Under the pieces are notes generated by a model. That model was not told where the DNA came from. It did no database searches and worked only from the letters and a program-made list of their open reading frames with translations. 64,000 nucleotides of DNA from contig CM053154.1 in assembly GCA_028571685.1 (NCBI GenBank), positions 8,159,501 through 8,223,500 on the forward strand, written 5' to 3'. The stretch is from Heterohyrax brucei (lineage: Eukaryota; Chordata; Mammalia; Hyracoidea; Procaviidae). The position numbers and the translations under genes are program-made. Shown here piece after piece: positions 21,501-31,985 of the stretch. Numbering within the stretch: the first letter of the stretch is position 1; every line of letters begins with the position of its first letter.

Positions 21501-24379
21501 TCATGGAAGAAGCAATATTCTTGTTCAAATAAGGGCAGGCAAGAAGTTTCTAGATTCTCTGACATTTATTGTTTGTTCGGATTACAAAATCAGTGCATCT
21601 GTACAAAAGAATTTGAACAGTTCAAAACTGTAAAATACACAGAAAGTGGGCTTCCTCTGAATTCCGGCCCCAGAGGTAACCATTACTAAATCTTTGACCC
21701 AAACTCTGAGCCTGGGTGGAGACTCAGCCTTCCAACCATCAATCCCACAGGCTTCCACACAGAGCCCAAGGGTTGTCTGCAGTGAGTGGAGAGATGGCAA
21801 GAAGGGAGACTTTGTCCTCTTTAAAAGGGAAATGAAACACCACTAATTAAAAATACATATGAGCTTAGCACATGTTTCTTCTAATAGGAAAAGCAGATCT
21901 AACTTTTTGAAAAGACGTCACCACAAGGTTTTGGCCTTATTGGAAACAGTTGAGTTGTCCTAGGCTGCTGGGTCCCAGCTCTGTGGTGACTGGGGTGATC
22001 TTCCTGAGTGTCATTATTTGTAATAATGATTATTTCCTTTCTTGCATCCAAGAACACCATGCCACGAGCCTGGCTGATGCACTGCACATCTTTGAATCAT
22101 CTGTTCCCAGGTCACTCCAACTAGCGTCTATCCTACAGGGATGCTCTGGCCTGGCTTCAGGAGCTGGCCCGCCAAGCATGGTTTGGCCAGATGTTCCCAA
22201 CTATATAAGAATGTGAGGTGTTTCGGTGTCAGTTCTGCACCACGTCCTCCGGGCAGCGCCCAGCTGCTGTTCATCTGTTGTTGGCGCCTGAACTGGGGGG
22301 ACTGGTTGGGTGGTGTGACACCAGCAGAGCAGGCTGTGGTGTGCGACAGTGGGCGGTGCCTTCCCTGGCTGTCCAGTCTGGCCTTGCCGCAGTGGGTGGA
22401 GTTGGCACGGTGTCGCCGATCTTGTTCGGACCCGTGAACAACCCATGTTTGTTCTCTGTCTGTCATGTCTTCCTGGGGACCGACTCATGCTGTCAGGCAC
22501 TGAATTTGGTGCCACAGAGCATAGAGCAGTGTGGCGGGGCTCATTCCCTGTCTCAGGATGTGTCCTGTTCATCCAAGAAGGAGCCACCCTTCTTGGCATC
22601 CAGGGCGAACACAGTGGTGCAGCAAGCTGGACATGCCCTGCTCTCAGGAAGCTTCCCTGTGGTATGTGCAGAGAGAGTGACAGATCGTCTGAATGTGGCA
22701 GGACCCAGTGGATGGGTCCAGCCTCTCCAGCCCGGAGGACTCAGTGTGGTGACGGAGTTTTGAATAGGTAGTTTCCCTGGGGCAGGGGGCAGTAGTCCTG
22801 GCAGGGGACGCTTGGGTTCTGTGCTGCCGTCGTCTAAGGTGGGACTTCCCTCTGTGTACTCTGGGCCTAGGTAACTGCACTGTTGGGGACCTGGGTAGGT
22901 ATTGGTCTTCTTACCTGCTGGGAGGGGCGTGTTGTGCCCTTTCTTTCCTCTTGCATTTTAAAAGGTACCTGGGTGCCGTGGGGTGAGTGACCCTGCCGTG
23001 CCTGGTGAGCAAAGCCATGGTAAGACCAAATCGCCTGCCTTTGTGAGGTGGCCACCATAGACCCAGGGTCCTCAGAGCCCCGGGAGCAGGCTACTGGGAA
23101 GGGGGGAGCCTCAAGGAGGCCGAGCCACCGGCAGCTTCCCCAGCCTGTGCTGTGGGTCCCGGTGTTGGCCGTGCCCAGGTCACAGAAGGGGATGGCTGTG
23201 GGTGCGGGCTGGAAGCTGCTCCCGTGTGTACGTTGTCATTGAGCTCTCTGCCTGGCAGCTGACGGTTCCGAGTGCCCACCGTTACACATGTGGCGCTCCC
23301 TGGGTGTGGGAGGGGGCTGTGGGCGAGGTGAATCAGAGGTAGACCCGCCCTCCAGTGATTTGACTGTTTGCTGTGCTCTAAATGGAAAATATGTCACCAT
23401 TGTTCACCCCCCTGCCGTCATCGCACCTGCAGACCTCAGGGAGTCAGACTGCCATCACCCCTCCGTGTGGCAAGAAGAGAGCTGCCCCACCCCAGGCTCC
23501 TGCCCCGTCCCGGGGCTCATGTACCTTCCCCAGGGTCCACACCTCTTTTCCAGGCCGGTGCCCCTTTCTGGAGCTCATGTCACATGACCTCGGTGGTCCG
23601 TTTGGTCGAGGGATGGAGAGGAGACTGTGTCCGTGCGTGCAGACCGTGGAGTCAGCCTTGCCGTCCTTGCCCTGGCTTCAGGCCTCTGACTCAGATTGCT
23701 TTCGGGGTGGCTGAAGGTAGCCATCGTACTTGGTGGGTGCCAGGCCAGGGTGTAGCTCAGGGTGCAGGTCATGTGCATTCTTTGCTTTCAAGGGAGGATT
23801 TCTGGAAGCGGGCTGGCCGAGGGACATAGCTAAGGCTCTGAGAGAAGGCTCAGGGGGCTGTCTCACCCCATCGTCACGGGTCGCAGAAGTTGAGCTGGCA
23901 GGCCGAGAGTTTTGCCTTTGTGCTGGTGTGGCCACCCTGCGCCACCTGTGGTCCACCCCGCGTCCGTGCTGCTGCAGTCTCAGCGCTGGAGCGGGCTTTG
24001 GGGTAGCCAGCCTCAGCTCTGGGGCTGTGCTGTATGCGTGGACCCTCCCGGCCTTCCCTGCTGCCGTTGGTCGTCTTTGCTCTCCCTGCGCTCTTCGGTG
24101 AAGGAGTGTGCTCTCTCTCTAACGGCAGAGGTTAGGAAGGGTTTCAGAGTTTAGGAGACACCAAGTTCACTTCTGCCCTTTCAAGTACACCTCTGTCTCT
24201 TAGAGTAAGTGGCAGGTGACAGAGGGTTGTTGGCTGGAGAAGCGGATTTTGAACGCTGATTCTAAGGAAGTCGAGTCTAGAGCTTGAGCATCGCCAGAAG
24301 AAATAGTGTCTTGCCTGGAGGGAGTTCACTTGAGGGAGCAGGAGGCGGGGGGAGATAGTGCGCTCGGAGTCCAGGGGAC

Positions 24380-24556
24380 CAGGGTTTGCGTCCCTGACCT
24401 CGTCACTCTCAGGCCAGATAGCCACTCTGATCTTCAGTTTCCTCGTTTTCAAATTAGGGATAATAACTCTTTACAGGATGACTGTGAAGACCAGATAAGC
24501 CAAATGATGTGAGGCGTTCAGCACCTCTGGCCTCACGGGGGTGCTCAGCAGTTGTC
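24380..24556 (+). mobile_element. MIR SINE
   Basis: It reads GACCAGGGTTTGCGTCCCTG, TCTTCAGTTTCCTCGTTTTC, AGGGATAATAACTCTTTACA and GGCGTTCAGCACCTCTGGCC, covering most of a MIR. Its 3' end runs into a TCACC-type simple repeat. Confidence 0.75.
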
Positions 24557-24612
24557 GACATCACCTTCGTCACCGCCGTCACAGTCACCAGTACCACCCC
24601 TGTCACCCCCGC
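24557..24612. repeat. TCACC-rich simple repeat, left half
   Basis: ACATCACCTTCGTCACCGCC and similar words run up to the LTR-like element at 24,613. The same type of sequence continues after that element at 25,100. Confidence 0.7.
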
Positions 24613-25083
24613 TGTCTCAGTCATCTAGTGCTTTTATAACAGAAACACCACGAGGGGATGCCTTCAACAAAGAGAAATTTATTTCTTTGTAGTTGAATAG
24701 GTTCCAAGTCCAAATCCAGGGTGTCAGCTCCAGGGGAAGACCCTCCTCTCTCTGTGTCATTTCTGGAGGGAGGCCTCTCTGTGTTCCCCTGGTCTAGGAG
24801 CACCTCCGCGCAAGAGCCTCAGGTCCCAAGGCTGCACTGTGCTCCTGGCTCTGCTGTCTTGGTGGCATGAGGTCCCCGTGTCTCTGCTTGCTTCTCCTTC
24901 CTGGATCTCAAGAGATTGGCACAAGACACAACCTCTTCTCCTAAATCTGATCAAGAGAACAGTTGCTAATCCGTCTCATTAACATCCTAGTGACGGGGTT
25001 TACAGCATATGGGAAAATCTCATCAGGTGGCAAAATGGGGCCAGTCACACAGGACGAGGAATTACGGCCTCGCCCAGTGGACG
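24613..25083 (-). mobile_element. LTR-like element (MaLR-type), antisense to FAM53B
   Basis: It begins TGTCTCAGTCATCTAGTGCT and contains AACAAAGAGAAATTTATTTC, the reverse complement of the AATAAA region of a MaLR-type LTR. Further blocks are GTGTCAGCTCCAGGGGAAGA, GGCATGAGGTCCCCGTGTCT and CTCATTAACATCCTAGTGAC. It resembles the copy at 40,197 along its length but has lost the final part after about 25,083. Assignment to the ERVL-MaLR group rests on remembered similarity of the end and is tentative. No viral gene is present. Confidence 0.65.
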
Positions 25084-25099
25084 GGCCTGTGCACCCTAA

Positions 25100-25193
25100 A
25101 CATCACCACCACCACTGTCATCACCGTGACATCTTCGTTAGCACCGTCATCACCCTCGCCGCTGTCATTGTCATTGTCATCTTTGTCATCTAG
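25100..25193. repeat. CATCACC / TGTCATC simple repeat, right half
   Basis: CATCACCACCACCACTGTCA is followed by ATCACCGTGACATCTTCG and TGTCATTGTCATCTTTGTCA. It pairs with the repeat at 24,557-24,612 across the inserted LTR-like element. Confidence 0.75.
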
Positions 25194-25639
25194 CATGGCA
25201 ATTCCAGGTGGCACATTTACAAGACTCAGGCCATGCAGCGGCTCTCTGAATCATAGTGGGAGATGGCGGTCATCTAGGGATACTGGACCGCCCTGGGCTC
25301 GTACTCCCTTCAGAAAGCCCCCTGTGTTTTGTCTGCTGCTGACTGGTAGAAAGCTCCTTATTGTAGAAGGAGATCTGTCTGCTTAGCACTTACTCTGGGA
25401 ACTGGGCAGAGCCTACAGTGTCTTAAAATTATCCTCTACTTAATTATACTACTAAGAATAATGTATTCTGGCTCCATTGGAGAAAAGTTGTCTGGAAGAT
25501 AATTATGTCACCAAATCATCTTGTTATGACTGTGATTCCTCCTGCTATAAATACCTCAGTGGGTGACGGAGGCTGAGCGCGCAGTGGGGCGGGAACTAAC
25601 CTGGGAGGGAGAGCACCTGGGTCTCCCGCCCAGCTTGGT

Positions 25640-25755
25640 CGGGCAAGAGCTGCAGGCCGAGGCAAGTTGTTTTGTATCTGTGGGCCCCAGTTTCCTCAGC
25701 TGAAAAGGAGGGTAGCGATCCCTGCCTCCTGGAGGCCTTGTGACTACCAGAAATG
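25640..25755 (+). mobile_element. MIR SINE fragment
   Basis: GGCCCCAGTTTCCTCAGCTG and GATCCCTGCCTCCTGGAGGC follow the MIR order. Confidence 0.6.
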
Positions 25756-26338
25756 TGCAGTGCAGTTCTGGGGACATGCCGTGACAGTCAGGACTGGCTG
25801 CCTTGGGATCTGAAGGCATTCCAGTGTTCCGTGGAATTCCATGGGGGAGAATGAGGTGCTCACTTCCCCGGGTATCCAGGGAGACCGTGCCCATTGTCTG
25901 CAGGCTCTGGGAAGGGGCGCCCGGGCCCTCATCCCACCGTCTCCTAGTTGGCACAGTGCGTGGCAGGCTCCTGTACTGTGTGTGTGTCAGTGGGTAACGC
26001 CCCTTCTGGGAGGTGGTTCAGAACTGGCCTTGTCCAGAGCTGTGCAGTTGTGGGCTGTTGGCAAGCCCACGGCATGCGACAGAGAAGAAGTATGCTGGGA
26101 AGAGCAGCTGCTGGGTCATGTGGCCTCAGGGCCGGCCAGAGCCCCCCTCCCGCCGTCCTTCTGCAACCTTTGAGGCCTGGACAGCGTGTAGGGCCAGCAC
26201 TGTCTCCATCCTGACTCTCATCCTGGTAGTCACGTGGCGATCAGTGGGTGCCACATAGTTAGGGCCCAGGAACAATGCAGGGGCAGCTGCCAGGGTAGGT
26301 GTTCTGATGTCTGGCCGAGGCACCACCACGGAGTGGCC

Positions 26339-26520
26339 GTGATGCCGGTTTTGACCCCTGGTGGCCCCACATAGGTCATAGCAGCGCACTGCTCCGCAGC
26401 ATTTGCAGTGGCTGACCATAGATTGGGACGTAGTTTGCCAGACTGTTCGGGTAGCCTCAGACTACTGACCTGTGGCCTGGCAGTCGAGCGCACTAACCAT
26501 GCGCACCACACAGGGTTCCC
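26339..26520 (-). mobile_element. tRNA-derived afrotherian SINE, antisense to FAM53B
   Basis: Read on the minus strand it starts GGGAACCCTGTGTGGTGCGC and ATGGTTAGTGCGCTCGACTG, the head of an afrotherian SINE. It ends near CTATGTGGGGCCACCAGGGG, with GTCAAAACCGG matching the tail. The middle is well diverged. Confidence 0.7.
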
Positions 26521-26649
26521 TTCCTTGAGGTGGAGACGTGGAGACTTGCACATCATCAGGGCTGGCTTTCTTGCTCCTGCTTTTGGGGATAAAGAAGCAG
26601 TTACAGAAAGTTCTGGTGGAGCCTGTACTTCACAGAATTTGATGTGACC

Positions 26650-26765
26650 TTAGTCTGATGCTGTCATTCTGTCTCTGGGGAAACTGAGGCCCCATGAAGA
26701 GAGCTACTTTGCCTGAGGCCATGTAGCTGGTGCCGGAGCAGGGACTGGACCCCAGCCTTCTACCT
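26650..26765 (-). mobile_element. MIR SINE
   Basis: TCTCTGGGGAAACTGAGGCC, GAGGCCATGTAGCTGGTGCC and GCAGGGACTGGACCCCAGCC are the reverse complement of MIR in order. Confidence 0.75.
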
Positions 26766-27014
26766 TCATCCCTATGCTTCCCTCAGTGGAGCCCTGTCTG
26801 CAGGTTGGTGGCCCCTGCTCCTCTCGTGACCCTGTCCTGTCTCCACGTCCTTGCCCTGAGCCTCCAGTTGGCTCTCCTGTTGTGACAGGCATTTCCTGCT
26901 CTGTTTCCAGTGACACTGCTCGTTCCTCCAGGGTGGCTTCCACGATTGCTAATCCCACCTGGGCTTTTCGTGGCCAAGCGAGCCTGCCAGCAGGCAGGGA
27001 AGGTGAGCCTCGTC

Positions 27015-27150
27015 CGAGGTCAGGTGGTGCCCCTTCCGCTGTGCAGTCTCAGGCAAGTGACTTAACTGCTCTGAGCCTCCCCATCTGCAGTCATGAAGCC
27101 AGTCACCCTGGTGTCACAGGCCTGTGATGAAATGAATGCAAATGAAGAGG
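27015..27150 (+). mobile_element. MIR SINE
   Basis: CTCAGGCAAGTGACTTAACT, GCTCTGAGCCTCCCCATCTG and GATGAAATGAATGCAAATGA are MIR blocks in order. Confidence 0.7.
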
Positions 27151-30100
27151 GACCCAACATCCGCAGGATGGAGGGAGGTGCAGCCAGCTTCTCCTGTGGT
27201 TAGGGAAGGGCTGTCAAGACCTGGGCTGCAGGGAGGCCAGTGGGGGCCGTCTGTCAACACCTAAGTCCTATGCCATCAAATGTCCTGTCCTCAGCCTACT
27301 GTTCTTTGGCGCCAGGCTGGGAACATTAGGCCTGAGGAGGGATTGGGAGGGGTCAACGTGATAGCCCACAAACTGGTCCTTCTGGGGAAGGGAGAGGCGG
27401 GGGGCAGGGCTGAGGGCCAGGGAGGGGTTCTGCTGGCTTTAGGACTCCCATTCAATCTCCATGCAGAACTGCATGCTTCCTCCTCCCTTGCATCAGAGGC
27501 CTGGGGAGGGTGCGGGAGCCCACTGGGACCAGTAGGCATTGAAGCCTCAGTGGGGACGTTCTTGAAGGCATTGTACAAGTGCCAGAAAGGAAACTGCATT
27601 TCCCGAGGGACCCTATGGGGGGGAAAGGCTGTGATGTTGGGGACCGGCAGGCCCTCTCCTCTGCCTGTTGGCACCATGGGCATTTGGAGGGGGTGGCTAC
27701 GGGGGGGAGGGGACTTTACCATGCTGTGGGATCCTTACCTCAGCCTCCTAGATGCCCGCAGCACTCCGCCCCTCATCTTCCCGGTCGCCCAGGATACTCT
27801 CTGCGGTTTTATCCTTTAGACTGGAGTAGAGACCGGCTTTCCAGGGGAAATGCCATCCTCCTGAGCTGGGCAATAGCAAAGAGGGGCTCTCCTGTCCGCC
27901 ACAAGGGCCCTTAAGGGAGGGCCTGGCCTGCCGAGGGTGGGACCTGCTGCCCAGGTCTGCCTTTCACCTCATCTGCACATTTCTCCTCTCCCCGCCTGTT
28001 CCATGTCCCCTGTGCCTGCCAGAAGGAGGACGATGGTGACATTGTCTGATAGATTCTTGGCCAGCCCTCAGCCCTCTTGCTTCGCATGGACGAGGACCCC
28101 AGCAGGGCCAGGCCAGCAGGCACCCTGCCAGACAGCCCACCAGCGGTGGTCACTGCTGTTTGTCTGCAGGGGCGGCCGTGCTCACTGTCAGCACAGGGCC
28201 CTCCTGCCCATTTGTCAGGGTCCCTGGGTCCTTGGAGCTGTCCTCGCAACACCTGGCAGAAGTCCCGCTGTGTTCATGCCGCCTTCTGCCTTCAGAGCCG
28301 GGCGGGCCAGCACTGCCGCCAGCCTCCGCCTGTCTCTGGCCCAGGAGCTGTCTCCTGGACTCAGGCTGCGTCTCTCAACAGGGCCTGAGGAAGCAGTCAG
28401 AATTTGTTTTTTGTTTTTTTTATGATTGCCATCAGTTTTCAAATTTAAAAGATTTAGAATGGGACGAAAGGCAGTGCCGATGTTCTCAGGCCCCAGAGAG
28501 CAGGTTCCAGGTCTGTGCTCACCATGGACCCTACACAAGCGTGGCTCTCAGGAGGTCCCCAGTGAGCCCCCGAGAGCCCCCGGCTGCCCCTTTCTACAGG
28601 TGGTGGGGGCTAGGGGTGCCCCAACCCCCTCCACTGAGGCGAGCCTGGCCGTTGCTCAGTTACTGCCCACACGGGCCCTTTGTTCCAGCAGCCACTGCTG
28701 AGGATCTTGCCTGGTGGGCCTGGCTGCTGACCCTCAGCCAACACTCACATAGCTGCCTTTCCTTCCAGCCAGGGGTCTCAGTGCCGGCAGTGCCATCCCT
28801 CACGCACTGGGACAGAGGCTTTGGGCAGTGCTGGGCCACGTGAAGGAGGGACCCGCCACATCATGCCTCTCGCTAACCGCTTTCTGAGTCCCTCACCCTC
28901 CTGTCACCAGTGCCACCCCTAACTCGGAGTCTTGGGCTCTGCTGATCTCTGCAGACTCCACTCAACTGGAGCCTGACGTCAGAGCCCAGGGAGTTGCCTG
29001 TCTGGGTGGAAACCTTCTTGGGGTGCGGGTCCACTTCCTCTATTAACTGGGAGAAGTGTTGTCGCCGAGGGCCAGGCAGCTCAGCCAGAATTAACATGAG
29101 TTTCTCTGCAGGAGCGGAGCTACCACCCACGTCTTCATCCACGTCTGGGTAGCAGCTGCCCTGAAAATTCTAGGGATACTGGGAAGGAAGGTGATTCCTA
29201 GGGTTCGGGCTGAGCCTCTGAGGATGGAGCACGTGAGGTGCTTGGCCCCTTGAAGGAAGGATGGGTTGGTTCAGTGACTCCAGTCACCTCAGAGGCAGCT
29301 GATGTCTTTGCCATCGTACCACTGGGGCCCACAGGGTCTGGGTGACCAGCCATAGTGAACAGCTGGGAACAGCCCAGTGAACAGCCTGGCTCCCCTTCCC
29401 CCCAGCTATAACCGCTGGCTGCTCAGATGTACTGTCCTGCCAAGCGTCTTGGGGCAGGCACTGAGGGACCAAGGTTTGTCACCTTGTTTCTAACAGTTGA
29501 GGAGGCCTTCTGCACATGTAGGGTGCAGTAGGATATTCCAGAGGCCAGGTGAGGCCATGCTCCCTCTAGACAGCTGTGCCTCTGAGTATGGGCAGTGGCC
29601 TGAGATCCGCCCAGGGTAGCATTCACAGACTTGCCTGTGTCCCCAGCCTGCTGTCTGCTTTCCTCTAAAGGGTAGCCCAGCATGGGGACGGCAGCCCTGG
29701 AGTCATGGGAGGTGAATGGGGCCTTAATTGTCACAGTCTGTCCGCCCACCCTGCAGCCCCTAGGGCTCTCTTTGGGGACCTGTTGGGGATGGAGCTTCCA
29801 TGGCTCACTGTGCACTGAGGGCTGTCTGAAAGGGTGGGAATCGGCTCTGCCACCTACCAAGGGTGAACAGCTGCTGGGACCCCCCTCCTCCGAGAGAAAA
29901 CTCTCTTTCCAGTTGTGGTGAAATGTCCCCCCCAGTGAAGTGGCGGCTGCTTTCAGCTGGTGCACCGAGCTTGATTGCCGGGGAACCTGCGTGCCCACAA
30001 TGGATGTTTCTCAGGAGACGGTGAGGGGGCCTTTATTACTGGCCGGCCCGCAACGAAGGGCCTTTTTAGTCAGTGTTTTGTGCGTCTTTTTCTTTCTCTA

Positions 30101-30519
30101 GCTCCCTTTTTCACTCTTCTTCTAAGATCTTCTCAGGCTAACAGTGAGAAAAAAGGGCCATGTGTGAGGGTCTGTGGAGGCGGGTCCTCCAGTACCTTCA
30201 GGAATGTCCATTTGTCTTGCTTTCTTGGAAACACTGTGAGGCTTCCACTTGAAGGGGACAATGGTGGGGATGAAAGGGGACACAAGGACAATGGAAAGTA
30301 GGAAGGCAGCCTGGCTCTGTGGACCCCAGGGCAGTGCCCTGTGTCTGCAGGGGTTTGTTCTAGACTCACCACCCCCCACGTGGACGGTTACGGACAAGAG
30401 TTAGGGTTTATTTGTAATTTTGCAGCGAGAACCAATTTTAAGTGCAAAGGAAAGGGAAGGCCACTCTTTATCTCAGGAGCTGGTCTGCAGGCTTCAGGGA
30501 GCATAGATTGTGCGGGCAT

Positions 30520-30825
30520 GGGGGTTGGGTGTGCGTGGGGGGGATTGAGTAATTGTGCACGTGGAGGTGATTGAGCAAGAGTGCAGGTGGGGGATTGAGT
30601 GTACACTGGGGGTTGAGTGCAGGTGGGGGATTGAGTGTACACAGTTATGTGCAACTGGGGGAATGAAGTTGAGTGTGCAGGGGTTGAGTGTGCACAAGGG
30701 CTGAGTGGGCATGGCGGTTCAGTGTGCATGGGGAATTGAGCGTCAGTGGAGGGAATCGTGTGTGTGTGTACATGGAGGGTTGAGTGTGTGTGTGAGAGAA
30801 TTGAGTGTGTAGGTGGGGGGATGGT
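30520..30825. repeat. GGGGGATTGAGTGTGCA-type minisatellite
   Basis: The words GGGGGATTGAGTGTACAC, GGGTTGAGTGTGCAC and GAGTGCAGGTGGGGGATTGA recur irregularly, with GTGTGTGT stretches near 30,760 and 30,785. Unit length varies (roughly 16-25 bp). The complementary strand gives a His/Thr/Pro-rich frame, which is not a gene. Confidence 0.8.
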
Positions 30826-31330
30826 GCTGACCCACACGTTCCTTACATGGGAACATTATGGATATTGCCAGCGAAGGACCATAGCTGGTCCTGACCACTG
30901 TGTCTGTCGGGCTACTGGGGTGGCACCCGTGCCTCAGGCTGGTTCTCCTATGGAGGGGTGGAGCCTGGAGTGAGGAGGGAGCATCCGGGTTTGGCCCCTC
31001 TGAGCCCGGCAACCCTTCTGTTGCAGCAAAAGCCCTGTGCTCCCACCATCAGCCCTGGACGCTGATCTGCTTTCACAAAGCTACTCAGAGAGATGTTGGC
31101 ACGAGAGGGACAACCTGTCACTGTGGATTTGTCACGTGTGGCTCCAGCTTCCATCCGCTGCCTGACTGGAGCCCAGGCCTCATTAGGATCCCCTGACCTG
31201 CTTGCATGACAGGTTGCCCTGTGGCAGGTCCACATCCGTGTGGATGTAAGAGTGATGGCTGATCTGTCCTGGGCCACCCAGCATGACCACTGTCGGTGCT
31301 GGGGCCGCTCATTCGGGAGCACAGTGCTTC

Positions 31331-31412
31331 ATGTGCGTGCTTGTGTTTGTGTGTGTTCGTGAGTGCACATGTGGGTGCACGTGTGTACACATACGTGTAC
31401 ATGCCCATGTGG
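31331..31412. repeat. TG/CA-rich microsatellite
   Basis: An imperfect alternating TG tract with ACGTGTGTACACATACGTGT-type palindromic words. It lies just left of an 83-85-bp tandem repeat. Confidence 0.75.
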
Positions 31413-31419
31413 CCTGCAG

Positions 31420-31640
31420 GGTCTGGGGCACGTCCTCAGAACACTTGGTGGGAAAGCCAGGCAGGCTCAGGGAGCACATCTCTCTGCCCAGGGGTGGTGT
31501 GCGGCCTGGGGCATGCCCTCCCTCTGCTTTGTGGGAAAGCCTGGTGGGCTCACTGAGAAGGCACCTGTGCCCAGGAGTGGCCCTCAGGGTCTAGGGCATG
31601 CACTCCCTGTGCTTTGTGGGAGGAAAGCCAGCTGGGTACA
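31420..31640. repeat. 83-85-bp tandem repeat, about 2.6 units
   Basis: Units start at 31,420, 31,503 and 31,588 with GGTCTGGGGCACG, GGCCTGGGGCATG and GGTCTAGGGCATG. Each is followed by TTTGTGGGAAAGCC-like and GCCCAGG(G/A)GTGG-like blocks. A frame of 118 codons crosses it and simply repeats the unit; I do not call it a gene. Confidence 0.85.
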
Positions 31641-31819
31641 TTCAAGGGGGCTGCTGAGCTGCTCCCTTTGCCATGCCCCTTCAGGGGAGACCAGTCCTAG
31701 GGCCTTGGACATGAGTTGAGGAGTTTCTTTTAAGCAGACAGTATAGATTGCCAGGGTCATCAGAGCTAGAAATGAGGCTAGATTTCTGCAGTTTTGAGTT
31801 CTGGGATCCTGATAGCCAT

Positions 31820-31985
31820 GTGGTAAAAATGACAGCTAGGGCACAGGCTCTAAGCAGACAGAAGTGGATCTGAGCCTGGCCCTGCCATTGCCCAGGCCAG
31901 CCTTGGTCTTCCCACCTCTGAAGTGGGGGAGCCGGCAGAGCCTGTCTCTCAGGACTAGGTGACGAAATAACGCGGGCAGCAGGTA
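31820..31985 (+). mobile_element. MIR SINE
   Basis: AGCTAGGGCACAGGCTCTAA, GATCTGAGCCTGGCCCTGCC, and TCCCACCTCTGAAGTGGGGG followed by GACTAGGTGACGAAATAACG follow the MIR order. Confidence 0.6.
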
